NCBI GenBank assembly: GCA_037903475.1
Contig: JBAJFG010000614.1
Location: 1 to 64,000, forward strand
DNA: 64,000 bases
Direction of reading: 5' to 3'
From: Ancylostoma caninum
Lineage: Eukaryota > Nematoda > Chromadorea > Rhabditida > Ancylostomatidae
In this document: positions 54,801-64,000 of the stretch, piece after piece
Layout of the letters: each line of letters starts with the position of its first letter
Numbering within the stretch: position 1 is the first letter of the stretch
The notes under the pieces: generated by a model
Told to the model about the DNA's origin: nothing
The model's input: the letters and a program-made list of their open reading frames with translations, nothing else
Databases searched by the model: none
Translations under genes and position numbers: made by a program

Positions 54801-54880
54801 AGGCATGAATGTGCCACTGTAATTTGTGAGGTTGTACAGAGACAGTCTATCCACCGTAAATAATTCAACTTCAGTAACCA
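48658..54880 (-). CDS. Cys-loop ligand-gated ion channel subunit, partial (TM1-TM4)
   Basis: Exons on the - strand are about 54880-54632 (pre-TM1, TM1, TM2), 54358-54164 (TM3 and cytoplasmic loop) and 48834-48658 (loop end, TM4, stop). All three join in phase 0. TM1-TM2 reads RFEFSRPLCIAMYRFYGPSS then WLSFYVSRSDLVSRVILVSI, the block that in this superfamily reads Y.PS.L...SW.SFW....ARV.LG. TM4 reads YAARLDIAGRVACPLIYIVV. These subunits form pentameric membrane channels gated by transmitters. TM2 is atypical. Just before TM1 the reading frame shifts: NLTNYSGTF is in one frame and CLGIRFEF in another, so this is a pseudogene or a sequencing error. The ligand-binding exons were not found. Mariner copy 2 lies in the long intron. 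Confidence 0.7.
48835..50146. other. Intron sequence with TTCGAATA palindromic repeats
   Basis: Two blocks rich in TTCGAATATTCGAATA lie at 49262-49415 and 49888-49968. No exon is recognised. Confidence 0.5.
49262..49968. repeat. Paired TTCGAATA-rich blocks (possible element ends)
   Basis: Both blocks are runs of overlapping palindromes (ATTCGAATATTCGAATATCG), about 470 bp apart. They may be the subterminal repeats of one DNA element of about 0.7 kb; no clear terminal repeat or target duplication was found. Confidence 0.5.
50147..51417 (+). mobile_element. Mariner element, copy 2 (inactive)
   Basis: The ends TTAGGTTGGTGCAAAAATAA (50147) and the complement finishing ATTTTTGCACCAACCTAA (51417) are near-perfect inverted repeats flanked by TA. 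The length of 1271 bp is normal for mariner. It lacks the MITE found in copy 1. Confidence 0.92.
50690..51330 (+). pseudogene. Mariner transposase remnant, copy 2
   Basis: On the + strand EWLDEEDAPKHSQKPKEHQN matches the mariner block before the KVM.VWW motif; NLWWPAARIAHCSSF follows. Near 51050-51300 are HPARQILHRFEQL and TEYHLPKNLDAIFRENF, matching the DYHLF.SL region. Stops and shifts interrupt it. Confidence 0.75.
51767..52072 (-). other. Cys-rich open frame, possible exon
   Basis: The most protein-like part reads LRSILFVCCGVLPEELSSMI, PACTGQPELLGCILPKYCGN. Four or more Cys in short spacing suggest a small secreted domain. It lies within the presumed intron of the channel gene and has no identified neighbours in frame. 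Confidence 0.3.
53215..53352. repeat. Foldback repeat
   Basis: CAAACGGACGTAGTCAAGAG, then GCGGCTCTCCTGGGCAGAG, pairs with CTCTGCCCATGAGAGCCGCG and CTCTTGTCTACGTACGTTTG after a loop of about 30 nt. It is probably a small foldback transposon or hairpin insertion. Confidence 0.7.
54164..54358 (-). CDS. Cys-loop receptor exon with TM3 and cytoplasmic loop
   Basis: It encodes STPSVLTVPEIIQFIQLFAS, IALESRVKKYHDLI (the TM3 end) and a charged loop ending YKKESDQA before GTGAGA. The acceptor (TTTAAG) has a weak pyrimidine tract. Phase 0 at both ends fits the neighbouring exons. Confidence 0.6.
54632..54880 (-). pseudogene. Cys-loop receptor exon with TM1-TM2, apparent frameshift
   Basis: EVELFTVDRLSLYNLTNYSG lies in one frame and CLGIRFEFSRPLCIAMYRFY in the next. 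The usual family pattern places a short Thr-Gly-x-Phe-x-Cys link here, so about 2 nt seem missing near 54808. The exon ends QILI before GTAAGT. The TM2 channel-lining segment (SRVILVSISICVQILI) differs from typical anion and cation forms. Confidence 0.6.
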
Positions 54881-54936
54881 ACGATTAAAAATCGCTAAAG
54901 CTAGCATATACCTATACTATGCGTTGAGTTCCGGCT

Positions 54937-55063
54937 TATTTACTTATTTATTTATTTACTTATTCATTCATTTATTTACCTATTTATTTATTCAATTACT
55001 TTTTTATTTGCTTATTTATTTATTCATTTATTTATTTATTTATTTATTTATTATTTATTTATT
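54937..55063 (+). repeat. (TTTA)n-rich microsatellite
   Basis: A run of TTTATTTA with interruptions is followed by GTATATAGTGCCAAGGCACA. The order resembles an inverted retroposon 3' tail, but no coding part follows. Confidence 0.8.
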
Positions 55064-55419
55064 GTATATAGTGCCAAGGCACAATGCTTCCCTTCAACAC
55101 GAAGGTAATAAACGAGAAAGGGTTTTGAAAGTTTCACAGAAAAAATTCAGACAGATATTTCTAATGCAGACTGAGCGACGCCTTCGTTCATTTCGAACAA
55201 AGTTTCGATGTTTGATGTAATGATTGTTTGATGTAATGATTCACATTATAAATGCTTCGATGAGTCGATGTGAGGAATGCCACTCCACAGAACTTGACTC
55301 AAGGAAGAAAAGAGCTTTCTTCCAACATGAATGAAGATCTGCAGTAGTTTTGGTTTTCTTCCTTTTGGCATGATTGACTATGGATCTTGGATAAGCTCCA
55401 GCTTCCAGTGTAGAAGTTA
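55064..55419. other. Spacer between microsatellite and Harbinger-like element
   Basis: No coding sequence or recognised repeat. Confidence 0.4.
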
Positions 55420-56880
55420 GGCTGCGTCCAGAGTACGCCAGCAAGGTCCAGAGCCCGCCGCGGCAGGCATACATCGCATGCGTATTGATTGTAGCCAGCG
55501 GCATGCCGCCAGCTACATCATCGGCCGCTGGAATCCGGGGCCGCGCCAGTGCGCGTCCATAGTAATTGCGCTTGCCCAGAGTACGCCAGGTCATGCCGCT
55601 GGCTACATTGGCGCGCGCCGCCAACGCCGCTCATGCCGCTGTGACCCCAGCCGCTCGTGTAGTCCACTCGGATGGACTTCATCAGCAGCACACGCCAGCG
55701 TCTTGAACCTCAATTCAGGAGATTTACTTCATACTGAGAAGTGTATTGCATATGTTGAAGTATTTATACATTAGCCGGAAGATAACAATAAATTTGCAAT
55801 TTCTCGCTGCTATAGAAGTTCAATGAGTTCAGAATCAAAAGCGAATGAGAACATCTGAAGGGCCGCTATTTGTGCGGTATCAAAAGTACTATCAACTCTT
55901 AATGCATTATAGAATATACATACATGTATTCATGATCTATACTGTCAAATCTGTGGAAGTTATCAGAAACACAGAACGCCCTGATCACGAAAATCGCATT
56001 TGTCGCATTTATTTTCTACCCTGACCCCGTTTTCGTAAGTTTACGGTGGGAATAATGTAGAAGAGTGAAATAAAATGCAATCTTCGACAAGGAAATCGAA
56101 GTATTGGCAGTGCCAGATGCTATAGCCTGGCTAACGTAAGTGGTGTTACAGTAAAAAGGCTACGATCCTCACGTTTATCAGACTCATTAACCCTTTCATC
56201 AATTAGTGAGGAAATTTCCGGGGTTTTCTGAGAAGAAAAGTAGGAAAGTGCCTGATCAGACTGACATTTCCTCGCCAGCATTCATATTTTCTCTGTTTCT
56301 TACTGTGATCTCACTATATCTTCACGGAAAAGTGATTAGGATAGGAAATTAGTGCAATTTTCATGATCCCTCTGAAGTGAGGTGCAGGCTAGGAATTCTA
56401 AACAATATGTACATAACAAAAAATAACACAAACTTAAAAAATTTTTTCGGGAGATTCAGAAATGTCTCAAATGATCGATTTCATCAGATAAAGTAACATG
56501 ACTGTGGTGACTACGATAATATACCAAAACCATTGTTTTTGCTTGCGGAATAAAAAGGATTGTTAGGTAATTGTTCATATATAACGTATCGTTATTCTTT
56601 TCACTCTGACGTTTAAATAACTCTGTAAGTTAATCATAATTTTAGTAAATATGTGCAATTATATCTAATATATAGTTTTTCTGAGGACATGTAAGGAAAT
56701 TTTACCCTTTTCGAGCACCTCAAACTATTATTCCAACTTTTGTCTGTACACAACATTGTTCTAGCGCGCACCAATTGACCTGGCTGCATGAGCATGCCGC
56801 TGCCGTTGCCGCCGAGGTAGCCCACATGGCAGCGGCCGCTTGTTTTGTCCTCACTTCGCTGGCGTACTCTGGATGCAGCC
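55420..56880. mobile_element. PIF/Harbinger-like non-autonomous element
   Basis: The ends GGCTGCGTCCAGAGTACGCC (55420) and the complement of GGCGTACTCTGGATGCAGCC (ending 56880) are inverted repeats, flanked by TTA at 55417-55419 and 56881-56883. The 3-bp TTA duplication and the GG start fit PIF/Harbinger. CCAGAGTACGCCAG also recurs internally near 55577. No transposase frame is recognised. Confidence 0.78.
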
Positions 56881-57290
56881 TTATGTATGCAGAAACGAAG
56901 GCGGAAATCTTCTGCTAGCTACTATTTAAGGAAAAAGCACTTATCAATGAATGAAGAATATACCACTACTTATAAGCATTAGTTCAAAAGATGAGAGTTG
57001 ATGAGAGATAAAAGCCATGAGTAACTTAGAGTGTATTTCATGAAAAGTGAAATCCATGCAGCGAAGAAAAGGGAAGGAAGACTACATATTTGGAGTGAAA
57101 ATAATGAAGGGCGTACTAAATCTGTCCTAGAGCCTCATTTTCTCTGAACAACAAGAGTCGTCCGAAGAAGGGATCGCGGGTAACTGTGCGGACTTCTCCG
57201 CGGAAAGTGGAACATTTGACCTCTGACAACGATGGTTTCGTTAGAGCATGAAGTCAATGAAGGTACGAAAAGTATTGATCCAAAGTCAAT

Positions 57291-57404
57291 GTCAATGATT
57301 CGAAAACACATCTGCTTTGCAATAACCTAATACTTTTGATTTGTCAATGATTCGAAAACACATCTGCTTTGCAATAACCTAATACTTTTGATTTGTCAAT
57401 GATT
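57291..57404 (+). repeat. 52-bp tandem duplication
   Basis: Two identical units start GTCAATGATTCGAAAACACA at 57291 and 57343; a third begins at 57395 and stops after 10 bp. The identity points to a recent event. Confidence 0.93.
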
Positions 57405-57570
57405 GCGTCGATAGATTTTTCCTGCTTACTTTTGGTATGAGACGCTTTCGCCTGACCATATGAGGACACGAGAAAAAATTACTCTAGTACCAGCTCGTTA
57501 CAAAAAGTTTTCGCAGCACTTGAACGCCTGCCACAACTCACTATGTATGACTAAATAAGTGCACACTCAC

Positions 57571-57637
57571 CGTACGTTGAACTGGATGAAGATGTAGATG
57601 CTAGTCCCAAATTGTGCATGCAAGTAATTGGAGTCAC
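57571..57637 (-). other. Weak candidate exon of the Cys-loop gene
   Basis: A 67-nt open segment between CATTATAG and GTGAGT would encode DSNYLHAQFGTSIYIFIQFN, a beta-strand-like pattern similar to the first strand of the ligand-binding domain. Similarity is weak and the neighbouring exons were not found. Confidence 0.25.
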
Positions 57638-58411
57638 CTATAATGGCAAAGTTTATATAATATTATTGATGAAGCATAAATGCCAGGTCGAAGCCTATTG
57701 CGTTCTCAAACATAAAAGGTGGATTTGCATCCACGTTGCATACGCACACACTCAAAATCAGCTCATCTCGCCTGACCGATTGTTGCACTGGGTCACGTTG
57801 TCAATCGGACATGATGCGGCCAGACAAGACAAAAGCGTCGCACATAGTTCTGACCCAACCACCGATTTATTTACACCTCGCAGAAGGTGTGTCGTCACAT
57901 GAGAACAAGGAGATACGACGGGGGACATGAGGGCAGGTTCAACGACATTACAGTTACGGGGGAGGGCAGCTGCCACCTCAATGCATTTGAGCTAATGTAA
58001 ATGCTACCCACAGCGCTTGGATTGCAGCACTTGTTCACTGCTTCAGCAAGATCTGCCTTTTTTTGGTGGGGGAGGCTTGTCAGGTTTTGCTGCTATTCTC
58101 CTTACTAGTAGTTGGCGCTTGATTCCAAGTTACACAGTTGCGCCGCGTGCTCTTCCATGAACACCACAACCTGTTCGAGAATGGAGGCGCGCTGATATTT
58201 AGTATTGGTGCCAAACTCGGTTGCGCTTTCAGTGAAAAGACCCTACTAAAAAACGATGCGAGCTCTCTCTCAAGTATAAATCCGTGAAGTCTAAGGCCTT
58301 TAATAGATCTTTCGTATTGGCAACAATGAACAAAATGCTGGGCCCCGTAGCCACCATACATTATCCAGTCGCTTAAGCGCGCTCTAGTAGATATGTTGAT
58401 TTGTTTTAGAG

Positions 58412-58555
58412 GATCTGCTATGCGATAAAGACATATCCTTGGAACATATCCTATCTTTCGTCAGCGCCTACCAAATCGAAGCGGCCGATGCAATTCTAAC
58501 TTGGACAAGAACGGAAACAACCCCTGAGGCAAATGAAGTTTGGCGGTGCCTTACA
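58412..58555 (+). other. Exon-like open frame
   Basis: After TTGTTTTAG the frame reads DLLCDKDISLEHILSFVSAY, QIEAADAILTWTRTETTPEA, then NEVWRCLT and stop. Amino-acid composition is protein-like. No family is recognised; it may be a relic of an element or a last exon. Confidence 0.3.
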
Positions 58556-59082
58556 TAATATTCTGCCCTTACAATATTCTAGCCACTGCGAAACCCTTAC
58601 AGACGCGCTTGCGAAACTTTCCTCCCCGGAGAAAATTCCAATTTCCAAAGAGATACCCATGTGAAACTTCACCTACGGTCCCAACCGGTTAGGCGCAAGG
58701 CTACGTGGCGCGTCCCCAGGTGGCGGGTAGGAGGCTAATCGCGGACCAAACGGGACTCCCTGTCTCTGCAGTGTCGGAACGATCCATACCATCTGTCAAT
58801 GCGTGGGTATGTTCATGCATGCATTCGTGGGTGTGCTACAAATAAGCTGCATCGTCCACTCCCGGGAATTCCAGCTAATTTCCCGGTGAAATCTTACCAA
58901 GCTCATTACGGGGGAATAGAGCCCAGCAAGCTATTTCCTGTGGGGTTACATTTTTCTCAAGATCGACACAGCAGTAATAGAGAGAGTGTTCCCCTGATCT
59001 CGGAAGAGTCACTGGTACGGCAGCGCCAATGAGGATGAGGTCCGAGGGGTTATCTAGGTTGCCCAAAACCAGAAGGACTATG

Positions 59083-60003
59083 ATGACCATGTGTACCTTC
59101 AACGCACGCACGCTTGCATCGGAGGCTTCACCGAGGATTTGATGACACAGGCCAGGAAAACCAGGTACGACGTCATCAGACTGACCGAAACGAGGAGATA
59201 ACGGCCATTGAAAGCCGCCTTCGACACTGTTCCTTGGAACCTGTGACATGAGAGAGGTTCGTGGAATCGGTGTCCTCGTCAACACAAACTTGGTCATGAA
59301 CATCGACTCATTCGAATAACTAACAGCCAAAATCGGACGTTTGCGGTTTAGAAGATGTGGATCAATACAGGCCTTCTACAAGGAAGACCACAAATTCTAC
59401 AAGGTCATCGTTGGCGACTTCGACGCCAAGATTGGCCCCAGGACAATGCCCGAGGAACTTCACATCGGTACCCATGGCCTGCAGTGGAACGAGCAGGGAG
59501 AGAGGATGTGTGAGTTCATCATGATGACAAAGACCATCCATGGTAACTCACAATTTCAGAAGCCAACCCCCCCACGCTGGACGTGGGAGTCACCCGGTGG
59601 AGAGTACCAGAATGAAATTGACCACATCATCGTCAAGCGAAGGTTCTGCCTGACCGACATCGGTGTTGTACCGAAGTTCTACACCGGATCAGACCATCGC
59701 CTCCATGGTGCAAGATCCTTCTTCTCACTCAAAAGAAAGAAAACCACGAAGTTTAATAGGAGGAGTCCCAAGCTCGTCATCAATTGGGATTTCTTCACTT
59801 CGTTAGGCGGCTTTTGGGAAAATGCGGTTATCGACAACATCGAAAGAGTACGAGTGGCTTGTTCAGCATCTCCGGAACAGCGCAAAGAGCGCCGACGGTT
59901 CAAGAGCCACCAAGAGACGACTTCTTCTCGAGCTTGTACGCCACCGTGGAGCCGCAAGAGCCACAACCAATACCAGCTAACATCCAAGCTCGCAAAACGG
60001 TGA
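59083..60003 (+). pseudogene. RTE endonuclease, copy 4
   Basis: The first part (MCTFNARTLASEAS) is frameshifted; then a 220-codon frame (59341-60003) reads VIVGDFDAKIGPR, GTHGLQWNEQGERMCEF, NEIDHIIVKRRFCLT and GSDHRLHGARSFF. The Asn of GDFNAK is Asp here and the second His of SDHH is Arg, both likely damaging. Confidence 0.8.
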
Positions 60004-60009
60004 AGAGAA

Positions 60010-61524
60010 GCCATAAAGAAGACTTCAAGGAGAGACGAGTAGCAGTGTTGGCCGAAGCCGCCGAGGCAGGGAAAAGCATTCGCAGTACCGGCGGTTACTT
60101 CGCCAATCGCAAGACCAAGATGTCCGCCCTCCGGCGCCCAGATGGAACAATTTTTTCATCAAGACGGGTAATGGAGAAGGTCATCTACGACTTCCACTCG
60201 GATCTTTTCGATAGCCACGTCCACCTCCCTCAATGTCTTCCTAGCGAGGATGGATATGTTGTCCCACCAGTTCTCCCTTCCGAAATCCGACATGCCATCA
60301 AGTCGGTGAAGAACCGTACAGCATCGGGCCCCGAGAGGAATTCGACCGGAACATCTGAAGAAACTACCGCCAGTTCTTATCACCACCTTGGCTAGGCTTT
60401 TCACGCGGTACCTGTCGGAATGCAAGGCACCTAACCAATCGAACACCAGTAGGACCATGTTGCTGTACGAGAAGAGAGACCCACACAGGACATTGGCAAT
60501 TAACGCCCCATCTGCCTACTGTCCATCGTCTACAAGATTTTCACGCGAGCGTTCCTAAACAGGATCAAAAGGACACTAGAAGAAGGACAGCCGTGCGAGC
60601 AGGCGGGATTTCGAAAAGGATTCAGTATGATCGATCACATACTCACAGTCACTAGATTCATCGAAGTATCACGTGAGTATAAGATGCCTCTCTGTCTCGC
60701 GTTCATCGAATTCAAGAAAGTCTTCGACTTTGTTGAGGCAGAAGCGGTCTTTGAAGCCCTGAGCAACCACGGAATACCTACTCAATACATCAAGGTATTT
60801 CGTGACGTCAAGAGAGGGACTTAACCATATTCGCTTCGCTGACGACATCGTCCTTATAACATCAACCTTCAGCAAAACGGGACAGATGCTGGCTGACATC
60901 GACGACGCGTTTGGAAAGATTGGTCTCCAACTAAACCTGACGAAGACGATGTTCATGAAGAACGGATGGGTCCCGAATGCACCGCTCTCTCGCTCACCGG
61001 AACGACCATATCCAAATGCTCCAGCCACGTAAATCTAGGTCGGGAAGTCAACATGATGAGCGACGTTGCTCCAGATCTGAGAAGGAGGAAGCGGCTTGGG
61101 AGCTTACAACAGCATCGAGGACGTAGTGAGGAAGACGAAGAACATCAGGCTCCGTGCCCACCTCTCCAACACAACGGTTCTCCTTGCTTTGATGTGCGCC
61201 TCGGTAAGCTGTGCGTTGCGCAAGCAGGATGAGAACGCGGTCAGCGCCGTCGAACACTCCGTCGAGAGGGTGATGCTAGGAATAACCCGCCTCACGCAGG
61301 TGAGGGCTGGAATACGGAGTTCCACCTTTCGTCAACAGTCGGAGATCGGAGACGCTGCCGCTCACGCCAAGTTGAGTAAAACCATATGGGCCGGACACGT
61401 GATGCGTTTTAATAACAACCCAAGAGCCGTCAGCGACTGGACTCCATGGGACGTTGAGCGCACGACAAGAAGACCACCGACCCGATGGTCAGACTTTTTC
61501 AAGAAGTCTTCAAGGATAGATTGC
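60010..61524 (+). pseudogene. RTE reverse transcriptase and C-terminus, copy 4
   Basis: Blocks in order are VLAEAAEAGKSIRST, PSEIRHAIKSVKNRTASGPE, a degraded NYRPICLLS, EQAGFRKGFSMIDHILT, SREYKMPLCLAFIEFKKVFD (the first catalytic Asp is Glu), then after the deletion HIRFADDIVLITSTF and DAFGKIGLQLNLTKTMF. The C-terminal part reads LRAHLSNTTVLLALMCAS and RVMLGITRLTQVRAGI. It is inactive by deletion, substitution and shifts. Confidence 0.8.
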
Positions 61525-62024
61525 CTTTGAAATCTGCGAAATGAACACGAAATCGCGTCGGAATTTCTGGATCTCACGTGACAGAACAGAGGTCGATGAT
61601 TCCGAATATGTGACTTTCACTGCGAATGGATTACGATGAACAGAGTTACACTGCCGCTATAGTCCTCGAGGACTGTAGCACCTTGCGTCGCCGTCGCCGG
61701 CGACTGTGAGGCCGACACGCATCGATTGTGGGCGAAGCGGCGGCGGCGGCCGTCGTCGCCGGCGACTGGCGATCGCCAACATCGGCGGCCGCCAATGTTG
61801 GCGACTGTGACGTCGGTGCGTATCGACTGGTCGCCAACATTGGCGATCGGCGGCCGCCAATGTTGCGACTGCGGCGCCGGTGCGTATCGATTGTGAAGGG
61901 TCGCCAACATTGGCGGTCGCCTTCGCTGACACAAGGTGCTACACTCCTCGAGGAGTATAGCGGCTACCTTACAGCGATGCGGCGCTTCTGACGCGACTTC
62001 GTGTTTATTTCGCAGATTTCAAAG
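61525..62024. mobile_element. 500-bp inverted-repeat element with a second inverted pair inside
   Basis: Outer ends CTTTGAAATCTGCGAAATGA with ACACGAAATCGCGTC (61525) and their complement (ending 62024) form arms of about 39 bp. An inner pair, GCCGCTATAGTCCTCGAGGA to TGTAGCACCTTG (61653) and its complement ending at 61964, encloses GC-rich repeats of CGCCAACATTGGCGATCGGC. TTACA occurs just outside the inner pair on both sides (61646-61650, 61969-61973), so the inner part may be a separate nested insertion. Confidence 0.7.
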
Positions 62025-63211
62025 ACGGCACCGACGAGACTGTGATGAAGCAGCGCTTTTTCATTTTCCTCAGATCACTGTTAAACCTCGTCTTCAGTAT
62101 TAGTGACATAGTGAAACAACTTTGCTACGTTCACATACCTACGGATTCTGAAGTTCAATTTTGGAGTACAGTCACTTGTAGTATCAGAGTATCTTCGCAC
62201 TCAAACGAAACAGTACTATGATCATCTTTAGAAAGCGAATGAAAGCAAACTGGAGGAAAAGGAGCACAATCGAACACCAATTCAAAAAGGAGGTGAGACT
62301 CTGCCTTTGAGTTCATTCTCACGAAAAGTTGAATTTCCAGGTTACTTTTTTTGGCGGTGGGACAAATTCTGGCTGGCCTGTGCCACGCCGGAATTTCACC
62401 TCCGGGTTTCTGAGTGTTCGGTTCCGTCTTAGAAAGGTCACTGCGCTATGAGTCAAAACTAGTGCTTTCATAAACAGCGAATTCTCTTGGCGGTTTTCTT
62501 ATGCTTACTCGGCGACGAAGACTTCCTAGCGAGCTTCATGCAGTAGTCTGTCTCATCGTGGCAAGTCTGGGCTTAATTTGAAACGAAAATGGGCTTCTCT
62601 CCTCAGTTTTTTACCTGGTGCTTTTCCGCATGTGGGCTTGATCATGGGAAATTTCTTTTGTCTGTCTGCTTTGTCTACAAGATGTCTGCTTTATAGGAAC
62701 GGTATCTCACAGAATTCTTTCAAATTACGGAAATAGTGGTTATTTGATGTGTTGAACACAAATATCGTTTTCGTTCTGTACAATACACCAATTTCTGCGA
62801 AATTATTATAAGTAGTGGAAAACGTAATTCCCAGTAGCATATAGCCTTTAATGGCCACGGAAAGTGGCCAAATGTGGCTAAAATCTTCAGAAAAAGAATT
62901 AGCTGAAACTTTGCATGGGCGGGTTGTTTCAGGTGTTGTACACTAATATAGCATCCATTTCGTATAATAACTCCTTAATTATGGTAGATATACGGTAGAT
63001 ATGATTCCGCCAGGCGCTGCGCGTGTCCAACAGGCCAGCGCCTGGCGGATTCGTGACATGTATGGAATTTTCATATGACTTTAGAATTTATAACTTGACC
63101 CAGTAACATCTTGTGGTTTAGTTCCTATCATTGTATTGATGTCATATTCGATGGGGAATATGAAGGTATGGAAAATGTGGGCTCAAACCTCAGGATCTTT
63201 TTTCTCTGAGA
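62025..63211. other. Unassigned region with one strong hairpin
   Basis: A hairpin at 63004-63051 pairs ATTCCGCCAGGCGCTG with CAGCGCCTGGCGGATT across a 17-nt loop. No exon is recognised. Confidence 0.5.
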
Positions 63212-63530
63212 ACATCAAATACCCGTGGTGGAGCCATTAAAATTCAGCTTAGGAAAGCCCGGCTAAATTGCAGGCGCCATTTCTTTGCTAATAGGACCGT
63301 TCCCAAGTTCGACAAAGTTCGCAAAAAACATCCCATTCCTCTCGGTTACAACTCATTCAAAAAACTCCTTAAACGCAGCCTCAGTCCGTAATGCCGTACG
63401 TGTCTTTTTTATGACGTTTCTTTTATAGTGTTTGTGTGTCATGGTCTTTCGTTTTATTGTTCTATGGTTTTAGTGTGTTTCTTTTTCATACATTGCATAA
63501 GTTTATCTTATGTAATAAATAAATAAAAGA
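63212..63530 (+). pseudogene. CR1-like retroposon 3' fragment
   Basis: The frame TSNTRGGAIKIQLRKARLNC, RRHFFANRTVPKFD, then PIPLGYNSFKKLLKRSLSP and stop (about 63216-63391) matches the usual C-terminal R..FF..R.....LP....S...FK..L pattern of CR1 reverse transcriptases. A short 3' UTR ends AATAAATAAATAAAAG. It is strongly 5'-truncated, as is typical. Confidence 0.75.
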
Positions 63531-64000
63531 TGGCTAATTATTTGGTGCAATGGGGTGAAGAAGAATACGTGAAGTATTGATGTCATGTGAAGATAATCCG
63601 TATCTGGTAATATCCGATTGATCGACGCTAAGCTCTCGTTCGCGCCTGCTCGCCGCATGCTAAGGGTAGTAGGCCTCTTACACTTTGCCCGCTGGTTTGC
63701 GAGCCCACTGTTTTGCTGCGCTGCGGTTCTCCTCTAAATGCCTTGTGGGTTCAGCTTAGACCATCTTTTTTATGTTCGGTTCGGGTGGTACCACTGACGC
63801 CCAGACGGGCGCGACTTATACTATGCAGTTTTGTGCAGCATCTAACGCACAGCCAAAGGCTTTTGGCTCTCAGAATCACCGCAATAGAGACGTGATACAC
63901 TAATTAACATAGATATTCACGTTCACTATTCGTTAGAAACATCAACATAGAATGTACACGTTACCTTGTCAAGTACTAGATATGGTGTATTCATGGAAGG
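63531..64000. other. Unassigned right edge
   Basis: A 60-codon open frame (63713-63895) is not recognised. Nothing else was seen. Confidence 0.4.

Larger units (their letters stand above)
56881..58671. other. Region between Harbinger-like element and RTE copy 4
   Basis: It holds a 52-bp tandem duplication (57291-57404), a weak candidate exon for the receptor ligand-binding domain on the - strand (57571-57637) and an exon-like frame on the + strand (58412-58555). Nothing else is recognised. Confidence 0.45.
58672..61524 (+). mobile_element. RTE-clade retrotransposon, copy 4 (near full-length, inactive)
   Basis: The leader (58672 to about 59080) matches copies 1-3. The endonuclease spans about 59083-60000 and the RT about 60010-61100, followed by the C-terminal region to 61524. 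The 3' end is cut by the inverted-repeat element at 61525. Relative to copy 1 it has lost about 140 bp around 60803 that include the GVRQGDTVSPRLF block, and it lacks the solo LTR. Confidence 0.85.

Noticed and set aside
54937..55220. Tyr/Leu/Phe-rich membrane protein
   Set aside because: The start is the (TTTA)n microsatellite; the rest shows no family pattern.
55478..55774. Arg/Cys-rich frame as an element protein
   Set aside because: It lies in GC-rich inverted repeats of the Harbinger-like element and has no transposase or Myb pattern.

Overview
This 64 kb window looks like the genome of a nematode, most likely a strongylid such as a hookworm (inference). The support is: short introns of about 55-70 nt with TTTCAG-type acceptors; receptor L-domain genes of the nematode-expanded 'irld' type; a Cys-loop receptor gene; and a dense load of RTE and CR1 retroposons, mariner, Helitron-like, hAT-like and many MITE-like elements. 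No prokaryotic operon, CRISPR array, rRNA gene or phage was seen.

Host genes are few and scattered. (1) A receptor L-domain gene runs on the + strand from a signal-peptide exon at 29804 to a small exon ending at 45866. Its six visible exons join in compatible phases across about 16 kb, and two long introns are filled with transposons. (2) A paralogue lies on the - strand at 6338-6844. Two of its three visible exons have exactly the same lengths (94 and 177 nt) and phases as the + gene; it is incomplete at both ends. (3) A Cys-loop (pentameric) ligand-gated channel gene or recent pseudogene lies on the - strand, with TM1-TM2 at 54.6-54.9 kb, TM3 at 54.2-54.4 kb and the last exon with TM4 at 48658-48834. 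No convincing ligand-binding exons were found.

Layout: 1-3.1 kb, RTE copy 1 with a solo LTR inside it; 4.0-5.3 kb, Helitron-like copy A with a minisatellite; 6.3-6.8 kb, L-domain paralogue; 8-19.5 kb, layered small DNA elements, including mariner copy 1 with a MITE inside it; 19.8-23.0 kb, hAT-like ends enclosing Helitron-like copy B; 23-29 kb, simple and GC-rich repeats plus a CR1 fragment; 29.0-29.7 kb, foldback element; 29.8-45.9 kb, the + L-domain gene with Helitron-like copy D, two 3'-truncated RTE copies and a CR1 element split by Helitron-like copy C; 47.0-48.1 kb, hAT-like element with target duplication; 48.7-54.9 kb, channel gene with mariner copy 2 in an intron; 55.4-56.9 kb, Harbinger-like element; 58.7-61.5 kb, RTE copy 4; 61.5-62.0 kb, nested inverted-repeat element; 63.2-63.5 kb, CR1 3' end.

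The most interesting item is a family of non-autonomous Helitron-like elements. They start TCCTCCTATATAAA after an A, end in a hairpin finishing CTAG before a T, and carry a 59-bp minisatellite. Copy C interrupts a CR1 reading frame exactly between A and T, and the frame resumes on the other side. All coordinates were read by eye; no alignment or database search was run.
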